This document shows, one piece after another, positions 53,724 to 62,882 of a stretch of 64,000 bases of DNA (positions are counted from its first letter, which is position 1; every line of letters begins with the position of its first letter). The translations under genes were made by a program, and so were the position numbers. The notes below the pieces were generated by a model. It was not told the DNA's origin, did not search any database, and was given only the letters and a program-made list of their open reading frames with translations. The stretch comes from Streptomyces lacrimifluminis. Its GTDB lineage: Bacteria > Actinomycetota > Actinomycetes > Streptomycetales > Streptomycetaceae. The stretch spans positions 150,380 through 214,379 of the forward strand of contig NZ_BMMU01000014.1 of NCBI RefSeq assembly GCF_014646095.1, read 5' to 3'.

Positions 53724-54687
53724 GACCCCCGCCGGACCGGCCATCACACCCCGCACGGAACGGGAGCCAGGCGTCATGGGCCGAACGCACGACCAGGTCT
53801 CCGAGCGGCGGTGCTCCCGCTCCCCGCGTCGCCTCGCGCCCCGCCTGCTGATCGGGTCCTTGCTGGCCGTGTTCATGGTGTTCTTCGTGCTGCCGGTGCT
53901 GTGGCTCGTCCTCGCGGCGACCAAGACCGACCAGCAACTCGTCCACGGCAGCCCGCTGTCCTTCGGCTCCTGGCACACCCTCAGGGCCAACTGGGACGCC
54001 CTCACGGCGTTCCAGGACAACGCCATCATGCAGTGGCTCGGCAACTCCACGCTCTACGCGGTGATATCGCTGGCCATCACCCTCTGCGTGGCAGTCCCGG
54101 CGGGGTACGCCCTGGCGATGACCGAGTTCCGCGGCCGGCACACGCTGCTCGTCTCGACGCTGGTCGTGATGCTCATGCCGACCGCGACACTGGTGGTGCC
54201 GCTGTTCCTGGAGATCAACGCGGTGCACCTGATCGGCACGATGTGGTCGATCATCCTGCCGTACTCGTTCTACCCGTTCGGCGTGTACCTGACGTACATC
54301 TACTTCACCACCGCCGTGCCGAACGACCTGCTGGCGGCTGCGCGGATGGACGGCTGCTCGGAGTTCGGCGTCTTCCGGCACATCGCGCTGCCGCTGGCGA
54401 CCCCGGTCATCGCACTCGTGGGCTTCTTCAGCTTCGTCGCCAACTGGACCAACTACTTCCTGCCCTACGTGATGCTGCCCGAGAGCGACCAGATGCCGAT
54501 CCAGGTGGGCGTCGGAAGCCTGCTCAGCAACGTGCCGTCGTTCAACCCGGCCGTGGGTACAACCGCGATCGAGCGCCCGCAGCTGGCGCTGGCCACGCTG
54601 ATCGCCATCACACCGGTACTGGTCGTCTTCCTGTTCGCCCAGCGCTTCCTGGTCAGCGGGATGCTCGCCGGAGCCACCAAGGAGTAG
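53713..54687 (+). CDS. ABC sugar permease 2 (CUT1)
   Basis: A 324-residue membrane protein, MalG-like. After about 45 polar residues the first helix is LLIGSLLAVFMVFFVLPVLW; the EAA loop reads AAARMDGCSEFGVFRHIALP. It overlaps permease 1 by 11 bp. Later ATG at 53776 would shorten the tail and is possible. Confidence 0.93.
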   Translation: MPTRTPAGPAITPRTEREPGVMGRTHDQVSERRCSRSPRRLAPRLLIGSLLAVFMVFFVLPVLWLVLAATKTDQQLVHGSPLSFGSWHTLRANWDALTAFQDNAIMQWLGNSTLYAVISLAITLCVAVPAGYALAMTEFRGRHTLLVSTLVVMLMPTATLVVPLFLEINAVHLIGTMWSIILPYSFYPFGVYLTYIYFTTAVPNDLLAAARMDGCSEFGVFRHIALPLATPVIALVGFFSFVANWTNYFLPYVMLPESDQMPIQVGVGSLLSNVPSFNPAVGTTAIERPQLALATLIAITPVLVVFLFAQRFLVSGMLAGATKE

Positions 54688-54791
54688 GCCCCGCCAACGC
54701 CCTCCTCCCCACGCCCCGGGCCGGTCCCTTCCGCCCAGCGGTCGTTCCCTGCGTGCGCACCCCGCCACCACCCCGAACGGAGATCCTTCCC

Positions 54792-56807
54792 ATGCCCTTC
54801 AGCTCTTCCGACCGCGCCTCGGGTGAGGACGCTCCGGCCCCCGCCCGCCCGGCCGCGCCGCCCGACATCCAGGCCAGCGTGCCGGTGCTCGAACCACCCG
54901 GCTGGGCCGTGTCCCAGCGGGCCCTGTTCGACCTGCTCGACCACGCCTGGCGCCGCTTCGCCCGCGACTTCACCGGCCCGGACGGACGTCTGAACTACAC
55001 CGGCCGGCTCACCACCCGCGACGGCGTGGACGACTTCTACGAAGTGTTCTTCAACTGGCCGCAGCTGTACCTCCTCGGCGGCGCCGACGATCTGCTGCCC
55101 GCCAGTGAGAAACACTGGGAGGGCGTGACCCGGCAGCTCACCGAACTGGACATGCTGCGGGACGAGTACGAACGCGGCTACGACTGGTTCCACCAGGGCG
55201 AGAGCCTGCTCCTGCTCTATTTCCTGTGCATGGCCGCCCCCGAGCGCTGGTCCGAACGCGCCCTGCGGTTCGCCGAGTTGTACGTCGACCCGGCCAAGGA
55301 CAACTACGACCCCGAACACCGCGTCATCACCCGCCCGCACAACGGCAGCGACCCCGGCCGTCAGGGCCTGTTCGACGGCGACGTCTATCCCTGGCTGCTG
55401 AAGGAGGCCGAGACCTACGGGTTTCCGCTCGAGTGGATCCCCGAGGCGGACGGCGGGCCGTTCCCGCTCTCCGCGGATCCGCGTCTCGGCCCGCAGATGC
55501 GGGACCGGATGGCCGTCGGCGACACCGCGGTCAATCTCGCCGCGGCGGGACTGGTCCTCAACGCCTGGATCCTGTCCGGCGACGCGCGCTACCGCGACTG
55601 GATCGTCGAGTACGTGGGCGTGTGGCACGAGCGCACACGGGCGAACGACGGGATCGTCCCGGACAACGCCGGCCCGGACGGAACCGTCGGCAGCCTGCTG
55701 GAGGGCCGCTGGTACGGCGGCCACTACGGCTGGTCCTGGCCGCACGGCTGGCACAGCGTCGGCCACGCGGCCTGCGTGGCGGCCCTCGCGGCGGCGACGG
55801 TCACCGGGGACGACGACCACCTCTCCATGGTCGCGACCTCGCTCGACGCCCTGATCGAACGCGGCAAGGTGATGCCCCACACGGAGGCGGACTCCAGCCT
55901 GCGCTCCAAATGGGTGGCCGAACTCGGCCCGGACGCCCACACACCCACGCTGCACCTGCCGTTCCGGCACAACGACTCGGGCTGGTTCGACTACAACCCG
56001 GCGACCGCGCCCGTACCTGTCGCACTGTGGCACCACACGGCCTCCGACACCGACCGCGCCCGGCTGGAAGGGCTGCGCGAGGCCAGCGGAATCGACTGGC
56101 GCACCGTCCGGCCGTTCCGCTCCAAGGAGGAGTCCGGACACGAGAAGGCGTGGTTCGCCTTCCTCGCCGGCGACGACCCCGACTACCCGGAGCGTATCCT
56201 CGCCACCGCCCAGGCCCAGATCCGCCACCGCCTCAGGCGCATCGACCGCTACCGCGACCTGGACGTGCCCGAGGCCGACATCCACGTGTGGCAGCAGTGC
56301 AACCCCGTGGCCACCGAGGCCCTGGTCCAGCTGACCTGGGGCGGCCCCCAGGTGCTGTACAACGGCGGCCTGCAGCAGGCCCGGCTGCGCTACCACGACG
56401 CCGAGACCCGCCGCGCCGGCCTGCCGCCGGACGTGGCCGCACTGGTCACCTCCATCGCCCCCGAGGCGACCACCGTGGAACTGGTCAACCTCGCCCCCGA
56501 GACGGACCGCACGGTGATCGTCCAGGCAGGCGCCTTCGCCGAGCACACCATCACCGCCGTCCGGTACACGACCTGCGCGGACGACGGCTGGATCGGTGAC
56601 ATGTACGACTACGGCCACACCGAGCCGGTCGTCACCGAGGCGGAGACATCCTGCGACAGCGCCTTCCTGACCGTACGGCTGCCAGCGTCCACCCGCATCC
56701 GGCTCGTCCTGCGGCTGCGCCTGCGCACCAACACCCCCAGCTACCGCACCCCGTTCGACACCCCGGCCCACGAGCCCTCCTCGGCCACGGAGGAGCACCC
56801 GGCATGA
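54792..56807 (+). CDS. Large protein of unknown function in the deoxyhexose operon (alpha/alpha-toroid-like)
   Basis: A 671-residue protein that I do not recognise. The first 500 residues are helix-rich with recurring aromatic, His and Asp/Glu clusters (FNWPQLYLLGGADDLLPASE, YDWFHQGESLLLLYFL, WYGGHYGWSWPHGWHSVGHA), a pattern seen in (alpha/alpha)6-toroid glycosidases and lyases; the last 160 residues look beta-rich. No signal peptide, so it would act on an imported sugar. ATG at 54792 has GGAG upstream, and its stop overlaps the mutarotase start (ATGA), which ties it to 6-deoxyhexose metabolism. A glycosidase or lyase acting on imported fucosides or rhamnosides is an inference. Confidence 0.6.
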   Translation: MPFSSSDRASGEDAPAPARPAAPPDIQASVPVLEPPGWAVSQRALFDLLDHAWRRFARDFTGPDGRLNYTGRLTTRDGVDDFYEVFFNWPQLYLLGGADDLLPASEKHWEGVTRQLTELDMLRDEYERGYDWFHQGESLLLLYFLCMAAPERWSERALRFAELYVDPAKDNYDPEHRVITRPHNGSDPGRQGLFDGDVYPWLLKEAETYGFPLEWIPEADGGPFPLSADPRLGPQMRDRMAVGDTAVNLAAAGLVLNAWILSGDARYRDWIVEYVGVWHERTRANDGIVPDNAGPDGTVGSLLEGRWYGGHYGWSWPHGWHSVGHAACVAALAAATVTGDDDHLSMVATSLDALIERGKVMPHTEADSSLRSKWVAELGPDAHTPTLHLPFRHNDSGWFDYNPATAPVPVALWHHTASDTDRARLEGLREASGIDWRTVRPFRSKEESGHEKAWFAFLAGDDPDYPERILATAQAQIRHRLRRIDRYRDLDVPEADIHVWQQCNPVATEALVQLTWGGPQVLYNGGLQQARLRYHDAETRRAGLPPDVAALVTSIAPEATTVELVNLAPETDRTVIVQAGAFAEHTITAVRYTTCADDGWIGDMYDYGHTEPVVTEAETSCDSAFLTVRLPASTRIRLVLRLRLRTNTPSYRTPFDTPAHEPSSATEEHPA

Positions 56808-57151
56808 AACGCCTCGCCCAGACCATCAGGCTCCGTCCCGAGCACCGGCAGGAGTATCTCGACCTGCACTCCGCCGTCTGGCCCGGCGTCGAAGCGGCCC
56901 TGCACCGGGCGCAGATCCGCAACTTCGGCATCTTCCTGGGCGGTGACGTGCTGTTCGCCTACCTCGAGTACCACGGCGACGACTTCGAGGCAGACATGGC
57001 CGCTTTGGAGGCCGACCCCGAGACCCAGCAGTGGTGGAAACTCACCGACCCGTGCCAGGAACCCTGGCCCGACCGGGGCGACTCGCGCCAGTGGACGGAA
57101 CTCTCCGAGATCTGGCATCTCCACCCGCCAGGCGGGGACACCACCGTCTGA
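56804..57151 (+). CDS. L-rhamnose/L-fucose mutarotase family protein
   Basis: A 115-residue protein of the RhaM family (PF05336): QTIRLRPEHRQEYLDLHSAVWPGVEAAL, IRNFGIFLGGDVLFAYLEY, WWKLTDPCQEPWPDRGDSRQW and SEIWHLHPPG. It speeds anomer exchange of 6-deoxy-L-sugars. Start ATG overlaps the preceding stop. The sequence does not separate the rhamnose and fucose types. Confidence 0.92.
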   Translation: MKRLAQTIRLRPEHRQEYLDLHSAVWPGVEAALHRAQIRNFGIFLGGDVLFAYLEYHGDDFEADMAALEADPETQQWWKLTDPCQEPWPDRGDSRQWTELSEIWHLHPPGGDTTV

Positions 57152-57189
57152 CCCGGCCCGCGCCGGACCGACCCGACTTGGAGCCCGCC

Positions 57190-58074
57190 GTGACCTCCAC
57201 CCCCACCCCCGTCCTCATCGACGCCCACCACCATCTGTGGGATCTCGACCGGCGTCCGCAGCCCTGGCTCGACGATCCCGACCTGGCATCGATCAGCCGT
57301 ACCTTCACCCCCGGCGACCTGCGCTCCACCGCCACCGCCCCGATCGCGGGCCGTCATCTGCACAGCACGGTGGTCGTGCAGTGCATGCCGATGGTGCCCG
57401 AGACCGAGGACCTGCTCGTCCTCGCGGAGCAGGAGCCGCTGATCGGGGCCGTGGTCGGCTGGGCCGACCTGACCTCCCCGGCGATCGGCGAGACGCTGGA
57501 CCGGCTGCTCGCCGGGCCCGGCGGCGACCGTCTGCGTTCCCTGCGCCATCTCGTCCAGGGGGAGATGAACCCTCGCTGGCTGCAACGCCCTGACGTGGAG
57601 CGAGGGTTGGCGACGGTCAGGGACCGCGGGCTCTCCTACGACGTACTGGTCCGCAGCCACCAGCTCGACCAGGCGATTCTGCTGGCCGAACGGTTTCCCG
57701 AGCTGCCACAGGTGCTCGACCACGCGGGCAAACCACCCATCGCCCAGGGCGAACTGGCGGATTGGCGAAGCCAGTTGCAGCAGCTGGCCGCACACCCGCA
57801 GGTGGTCTGCAAGCTCTCGGGACTGATCACCGAGGCCGATCACGACACCTGGACCACCACCGACATCCGCCCCGTCTGGGACGTCCTGCTCACCGCCTTC
57901 GGACCGGACCGGCTGATGTTCGGCTCCGACTGGCCGGTCGCCAACCTCGCGGGCGGCTGGAACCGCTGGGCAGCCACCGTGGACGAACTCCTCACCGGTT
58001 GTGCCGAGTACGAGATCCACGCGCTCCTCGCCGGCACGGCGACCGCCTTCTACCGCCTTCCCACCCCCCGCTGA
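57190..58074 (+). CDS. Amidohydrolase-2 family lactonase (L-fuconolactonase-like)
   Basis: A 294-residue TIM-barrel metal hydrolase: IDAHHHLWDLDRRPQPWLDD at the N-terminus, VVQCMPMVPETEDLL, VLDHAGKPPI and FGSDWPVANLAGG with the metal Asp. The DAHxHLWD and FGSDWPV pair is typical of L-fucono- or L-rhamnono-lactonases, which hydrolyse the sugar lactone made by a dehydrogenase. GTG at 57190 has GGAG 6 bp upstream. The next gene, probably the dehydrogenase, is decayed. Confidence 0.9.
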   Translation: MTSTPTPVLIDAHHHLWDLDRRPQPWLDDPDLASISRTFTPGDLRSTATAPIAGRHLHSTVVVQCMPMVPETEDLLVLAEQEPLIGAVVGWADLTSPAIGETLDRLLAGPGGDRLRSLRHLVQGEMNPRWLQRPDVERGLATVRDRGLSYDVLVRSHQLDQAILLAERFPELPQVLDHAGKPPIAQGELADWRSQLQQLAAHPQVVCKLSGLITEADHDTWTTTDIRPVWDVLLTAFGPDRLMFGSDWPVANLAGGWNRWAATVDELLTGCAEYEIHALLAGTATAFYRLPTPR

Positions 58075-58110
58075 CGATCGCCGTCCGCGCTACAGGCCGC
58101 CGACGAACCC

Positions 58111-58345
58111 ATGCCCACACGCGCCGCCCTCCGAGACCAAGGCATCATCGGCGCCATCGGCGCGGGCATGAGCCAGTCCGCCCTCGACGGCCTGCTCCCC
58201 ACGGCCCAGGAACTGGGCAGGAGCGTGGTCGCGGTCGGCGTCTTCAACTCCGGGCTCCTCTCCCGCGGGCGCCAGCCCCCAGGAACTCTGGGACGAACTC
58301 CGGTGCCAAGGGCTGATCAGGCCCGACGTCCCGACCGGAAGCGGC
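58111..58345 (+). pseudogene. Decayed aldo-keto reductase (fucose dehydrogenase-like)
   Basis: Three collinear blocks of a D-threo-aldose 1-dehydrogenase/L-fucose dehydrogenase remain: ALRDQGIIGAIGAGMSQS, then SALDGLLPTAQELGRSVVAV followed by GVFNSGLLSRG, and, in another frame, SPQELWDELRCQGLIRPDVP. The N-terminal half with the catalytic Tyr is missing, as are the parts between the blocks. The join at QSA suggests a deletion between two copies of that triplet of codons. A short open frame continues past the frameshift but would not be functional. Confidence 0.7.
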
Positions 58346-58592
58346 ACCCAGGAGCCGCCCGCCCGGTGACAACACTCGCGGGGCGAGTGCGCGATGTCCG
58401 TCACCGGTACAGGCGTCCCGGCAAAAGCGGGACAACCAGCAGAAAGTGGTGCGCAGATGTGTCTACGGCGGGTCCGCCCCGGACGCATCTGCGCAGGAGT
58501 GTCACACAGGCTGCACACACACTCTCGAATGCCTCGCTACGTTTGCTCCCGGCTCGCTCACCCGTGCGAGAGTGAACACAGGAAGATCGTAG

Positions 58593-59435
58593 ATGGACTA
58601 CTGCTCCACGTGCTGTCGGCATCTCAACGGCGCCCTCGTGTGCCCCGGATGCGGCGCCTACGCCCCCGACATCGCTCCTCTCGCCGACGGAACGCCCGCA
58701 CCGGCCACCGCGACGGGCGCGGCAGCGCGGCAAGCCCCTGTCCACCTGTGGAACGAGACGGATTCCGGCGCCGAGGAATGCGACCAGACCCCGCAGGAAC
58801 ACCCGTACGACAGTGCGGACGCTCCCGCCCCCGCGCCTCAGGGGCGGGCGGCGCGGCGCCGTCAGCGGGAGCGCTGGAAGAAGACGCAGCGCAAGGCCCT
58901 GGTCGCCACCGCGGTCGCCCTGGTCGGCGGAGGGATGACCGTGTCCTCACTGAACCGCCAGGCCCCGGACCGAACGCAGGCGGCCTCCGCGCCGGACAGG
59001 GAACCCATGGGGATCGCGGAGGAGCAGGTCACGGAGCCCACCCCCGTCTCCTCCACCCCGACCGACCCGCACCGGGCCAAGCACACTTCGTCCGCCACCC
59101 GGTCGTCCACGGCCGACGTGCCGCGCGAACAGGCCGCCGCCCCCCGGGCCACGCCGGCGACACAGGTGATCCAGCAGAAGAGCGTCCGGGTTCCGCTGAC
59201 CGCGGTGAAGGCCTCGCCCGCGTCGCAGGCGGCCTCCACCATGTCCGATGCCACGGACACCGCTCCGGAGACCACGGCCACGCCCACACCCCCGGCCGCC
59301 GACGGCACCGGCACCTCGACCTCGGACACGGACACATCGGCGGCGACTCCCTCGCCGTCCGAGTCCTCCCCGACGCCCCCGTCCACCTCGTCGCCCTCAG
59401 AGCTCTGTGTGCTCGGCCTGGTGTGCATCAGCTGA
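58593..59435 (+). CDS. Zinc-ribbon membrane-anchored protein (SCO2400-like)
   Basis: A 280-residue protein. The first 25 residues hold a zinc ribbon (YCSTCCRHLNGALVCPGCGA); a basic stretch (RAARRRQRERWKKTQRK) precedes a single membrane helix ALVATAVALVGGGMTVSSL at about 110-128; the rest is a long Ser/Thr/Pro/Ala-rich extracellular segment ending in LCVLGLVCIS with two Cys. This layout matches a Streptomyces family I know as SCO2400-like; function unknown. ATG at 58593 has AGGA 12-15 bp upstream. Confidence 0.8.
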   Translation: MDYCSTCCRHLNGALVCPGCGAYAPDIAPLADGTPAPATATGAAARQAPVHLWNETDSGAEECDQTPQEHPYDSADAPAPAPQGRAARRRQRERWKKTQRKALVATAVALVGGGMTVSSLNRQAPDRTQAASAPDREPMGIAEEQVTEPTPVSSTPTDPHRAKHTSSATRSSTADVPREQAAAPRATPATQVIQQKSVRVPLTAVKASPASQAASTMSDATDTAPETTATPTPPAADGTGTSTSDTDTSAATPSPSESSPTPPSTSSPSELCVLGLVCIS

Positions 59436-59689
59436 TCCCGCGCACGGAGACGGACCCGGCCCGTGTCGGCCGCCACCGGTTCGGGCTCGGTCATGCCCTG
59501 AGAAACGCGACGTGGTCGGCAACCTGGCGCGGTGGAGGCGTCGGGTGTGGCCAGGTGGATGAAACCGGGCTCGACCACCGCGCCTGATGACTTCGCCCAT
59601 CGACGCACAGGCGTCGGCGGCCGAGTCGAGACCGGGGGAGCCGACCGCGGGGGGCTGTCCACCGCGGCCGACTCCCGTGCGTACGACGG

Positions 59690-60475
59690 TCAGCTGATGC
59701 GGTGCACTCGCTGGGTGGTCAGCTCGTAGCGGGCGCCGACGATGGTCAGGGCGCCCGAGTCCACCTTCGCGGCGAGGTCGGGCTCCGCCGCGAGCCGTGC
59801 CCGTATGAGCCGAATGTTGGCGTCGATCGTCGCGTCGACGCGCGCGTCGCCCGTCTTGCCGCGATCGATGGCCGGGCTGATCTGGTCGGCCAGGTACTGG
59901 ATGTGCGCGGGCAGTTCCTCGCCCGACAAGTCCGCCTGGACCGTGGCCTTCACTGCTCCGCACGACTGGTGGCCGAGCACCATGAGCAGGGGGATCCCCA
60001 GTTCGAGCACGCCGTACGCGAGGCTGCCGAGCACGGCCTCGTCGAGGACCTGCCCCCCGCTGCGTATGGTCATCAGATCGCCGAGGCCCTGATCGAAGAC
60101 CACCTCCGGAGGTACTCGGGAGTCGATGCAGCCAAGGACGAGAGCGAAGGGGTGCTGACCGGTCGTCAGCGCCTGTCGGACGGCGGGAGACTCGTCGGGA
60201 TGCTGCTGCCGGAGGGTGCGCCAGCGGCGGTTGCCCGCGGACAGCTCCCGCAGAGCCTCCTCTGCGGTGGTGGGCCGCTTTCGCGGAGTGGCGGTGGGGG
60301 GTACGGCGGCCGCGGGTTCGGCGCCGACGGCCAGGCCGGCGCCGAGAACGGCGGTCCCGGTGAGCGCGGCGCGCAGAAGTGAGCGCCGAGCGGGGGGTGT
60401 CACGCCGGAGACCGGGGCGACGGATGCCGTCCGCTGCGAGTGGACGGCACTGTGGGGTGCTGGATCAGAGTTCAC
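59690..60475 (-). CDS. Exported beta-class carbonic anhydrase
   Basis: A 261-residue protein with zinc ligands of beta-carbonic anhydrases: Cys and Asp-Arg in LGCIDSRVPPEVVFDQGLGD, and His-Cys in VLGHQSCGAVKA. The N-terminus contains RRSLLRAALTGTAVLGAGLAVG, a twin-arginine-like signal followed by AAA, so it is probably exported. It catalyses CO2 hydration at the cell surface. The start GTG at 60475 has no clear ribosome site. Single-gene unit. Confidence 0.92.
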   Translation of the reverse strand: MNSDPAPHSAVHSQRTASVAPVSGVTPPARRSLLRAALTGTAVLGAGLAVGAEPAAAVPPTATPRKRPTTAEEALRELSAGNRRWRTLRQQHPDESPAVRQALTTGQHPFALVLGCIDSRVPPEVVFDQGLGDLMTIRSGGQVLDEAVLGSLAYGVLELGIPLLMVLGHQSCGAVKATVQADLSGEELPAHIQYLADQISPAIDRGKTGDARVDATIDANIRLIRARLAAEPDLAAKVDSGALTIVGARYELTTQRVHRIS

Positions 60476-60678
60476 GGAAGGGAACGTACGTCCGACATAA
60501 CTCCCCTCCCTGTTCGAATTGCTGATTCATGATCAAACGTTGAAGCTTTCTTGGCGGCTCCGGGAGAATCCCTTGACAGGGACTCGATCACCCAAGGGGT
60601 ACGCGGCTCTCCACTACCGAACGCGCGTCCGGTAATGAGAGGGGCATGCCCATGGGCACTTACGTGTCGATCAGGGGG

Positions 60679-60882
60679 TGGCTGGAGTGCGTGCCCGGTG
60701 GGGTCGGTCACCACGGCGGCCGAGCCGGTGACGACGACGCTCCGGCCGGAATGGGTGTCCGCGTCGGCCTCGAAGGCAGCCACCGACCCGTCGACCGCGC
60801 GCACCGGCTCCGAGTCCGCGGACGTGCGCAGCAGCACCGCGGCGTCGTCGTCCAGGCCGAAGTCGACCGGAAGGACCGCGGG
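60679..60882 (-). pseudogene. Remnant of a pyridoxamine-5'-phosphate-oxidase-family protein
   Basis: The minus strand reads LPAVLPVDFGLDDDAAVLLR, RAVDGSVAAFEADADTHSGR and SVVVTGSAAVVTDPTGHA, which is the core of the split-barrel flavin proteins of the PPOx family (LPAVxPVDY, AFEVD, SGWSVVVTGRA). The N-terminal helix region and the last third are missing, and flanking sequence in all frames is unrelated. A decayed gene. Confidence 0.65.
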
Positions 60883-61002
60883 AAGGGGCCGGCGTGCGCC
60901 GGGCGGGAGGCAGGAGCGAAGGGCCGACGGTCCCGGGCACACGGAGGACCGGCCCCGGCCGGAGGACGACGGCCGCGTCCTGGGCGTTCCCGCCGAGCCG
61001 AC
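60883..61002. other. Short gap before the kinase gene
   Basis: No gene or clear signal. Together with the PPOx remnant and its left flank this makes 526 bp without an intact gene. Confidence 0.3.
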
Positions 61003-62769
61003 CTAGTCCTCGGCGGGAAACACCCTGGTCACCCTGCCCCGGGGGTCCGCCTCCAGGAAGCCGGACCCGTAGTCGTCACTCAGGTAGACGGCCAGTCCGG
61101 CCGGTGTGTCGAAGGTGTCGTTGGGCAGCTTCAGCAACATGTAGCGCAATTTCGGAACGTCGACGTTCAGCTTCTTCTCCGCCTCCTTCAGGAGCGCGGG
61201 AACCTTGTCCCAGTCGAAGCCGGCGAGACCGATCGGCTGGTCGCCACCGGTCAGGGAACCGCTGATGATCTGCTTCTGTACGTCCTCGCCCCGGCGGTAG
61301 GTGTAGGAGTCGTACTTGGTGTTGCTGCCGTCGACCATCAACCGGGCGATGGCGTAGTCCTCGTACACGGCGAAGTGGCCGAACCTGTCCCGGCCTGTCG
61401 CCTTCTCCAGTTCCTTGATCGCGGTGCGGATGCCGGTCGGGGTGAGCAGCGTGGCGGTCCGGGCCTCCTTTGACTGCTGGGCCGCGGGGGTGGCCGTGGT
61501 CGGCTGCGGGGCCGGGGTGGACGTCGTGGATTCCGAGGCGCCCGCGTCCGCGTCACCCGAGTCGCCTCCGACAGGCAGCAGCCACCACACGAGGGCGGCG
61601 GCGAGCGAAACTCCCGAGACTCCCCACAGGACCCTCGGGCCAGGGGCGCGTCGGCGGGCCGCCGGTACGGGTGCCGTCATCGGCTGGAGCGTGATCGGCC
61701 CGGGGAGGACCGGCGGCGGCCCGAACCCGGCCGGAACGGCCGCAGGCACCGCATCGACAGCGGCAAAGCGACCAGGAGTGGTCGGCGCGACAGGAGCCCC
61801 ACCGTGCGCGAAGTACCCGGCGGGCCCAGCGGAGGTACGCGGGTCTGAAGGTGCCGAGGGGGCGGACGGCGGGCCCAGCGGGTAGGAGGTGGGCTCGTCC
61901 CTCGATGCCGTGGAGTCGAACGGAGCCGATTCGATCTCGGCCAGCTGCCGGTCCAGCACCGCGGCGGACGGCCGCGCCGCAGGGTCTCGCACCAGGACGC
62001 CCATCAGCACCTCACCGAGGTCACCGGCCCGTACCGGCGGTGGCACCTCGTCGTGGAGGACCGCGGCGAGGGTGGCCAGGGTGGTGCCCCGGCGCAGCGG
62101 GTGGTGGCCCTCCACGGCGGTGTACAGCATCATCGCCAGCGACCACAGGTCGGAGGCGGCACCGCCCTCGTGCCCCGAGATGCGCTCGGGTGCCATGAAG
62201 TCGGCCGTGCCGATGATGGAGCCCGTGGCGGTGAGGCTGGTCGCCTCGCGGATCGCGGCGATGCCGAAGTCGGTGAGCACCGGGCGCCCGTCGGGCCGCA
62301 GGAGTACGTTGGCGGGCTTGACGTCCCGGTGCTCGATACCGGCGTCGTGTGCCGCGGTGAGCGCGGCCAGCACTCCCCGGCCGGTCCGCGCCGCCTCGGC
62401 CGGCGTCATCGGCGCCCGGGCCAGCCGGTCGGCCAGCGAGCCGCCGCTGACCAGTTCCATCACGATCCACGGGTAGGTGCCCTCACCCCCGTCGACGATG
62501 TGGTGGATGGTGACGACGTTCGGGTGGTCGATCCGGGCCAGGGCCCGGGCCTCACGCAGCACCCGCTCGCGCAGCAGGCGCGCGCCCTCGGGGTCGTACT
62601 CGGCGAGGTCCCGGTCGGGCGGGCGGACCTCCTTGACCGCCACGAGCCTGTGGAGCACCACGTCCCTGGCCCGCCAGACGGTCCCCATCCCGCCTCCGCC
62701 GAGACGGGCCTCCAACTCGAAGCGCCCGTCGACAACCCGTCGCCCGGTGCCTCTGTCTGCCTCACTCAT
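61003..62769 (-). CDS. Ser/Thr protein kinase, membrane-anchored
   Basis: A 588-residue Hanks-type kinase. Kinase domain residues 14-275: glycine loop ARLGGGGMGTVWRA, Lys in VAVKEV, catalytic loop HRDVKPANVLL, DFGIA and APERISGHEGGAASDLWSL. A Pro/Ala-rich juxtamembrane linker leads to one membrane helix (VLWGVSGVSLAAALVWWLLP), then an extracellular domain of about 145 residues (TGIRTAIKELEKATG ... GFLEADPRGRVTRVFPAED) without PASTA repeats. The outer domain is probably a sensor of unknown ligand. ATG at 62769 was preferred to an upstream in-frame start because the kinase domain follows it directly. Confidence 0.94.
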   Translation of the reverse strand: MSEADRGTGRRVVDGRFELEARLGGGGMGTVWRARDVVLHRLVAVKEVRPPDRDLAEYDPEGARLLRERVLREARALARIDHPNVVTIHHIVDGGEGTYPWIVMELVSGGSLADRLARAPMTPAEAARTGRGVLAALTAAHDAGIEHRDVKPANVLLRPDGRPVLTDFGIAAIREATSLTATGSIIGTADFMAPERISGHEGGAASDLWSLAMMLYTAVEGHHPLRRGTTLATLAAVLHDEVPPPVRAGDLGEVLMGVLVRDPAARPSAAVLDRQLAEIESAPFDSTASRDEPTSYPLGPPSAPSAPSDPRTSAGPAGYFAHGGAPVAPTTPGRFAAVDAVPAAVPAGFGPPPVLPGPITLQPMTAPVPAARRRAPGPRVLWGVSGVSLAAALVWWLLPVGGDSGDADAGASESTTSTPAPQPTTATPAAQQSKEARTATLLTPTGIRTAIKELEKATGRDRFGHFAVYEDYAIARLMVDGSNTKYDSYTYRRGEDVQKQIISGSLTGGDQPIGLAGFDWDKVPALLKEAEKKLNVDVPKLRYMLLKLPNDTFDTPAGLAVYLSDDYGSGFLEADPRGRVTRVFPAED

Positions 62770-62882
62770 GCACGGGAGCCTAAACGCCGTCACCGACACC
62801 GTTCGAGCGGTGCCCACCGTCACCTGCGGCCGATCGCTGCGAACCCACCCCAACTGGCGTTCGGAGCAAGGACGTTGCTCCG

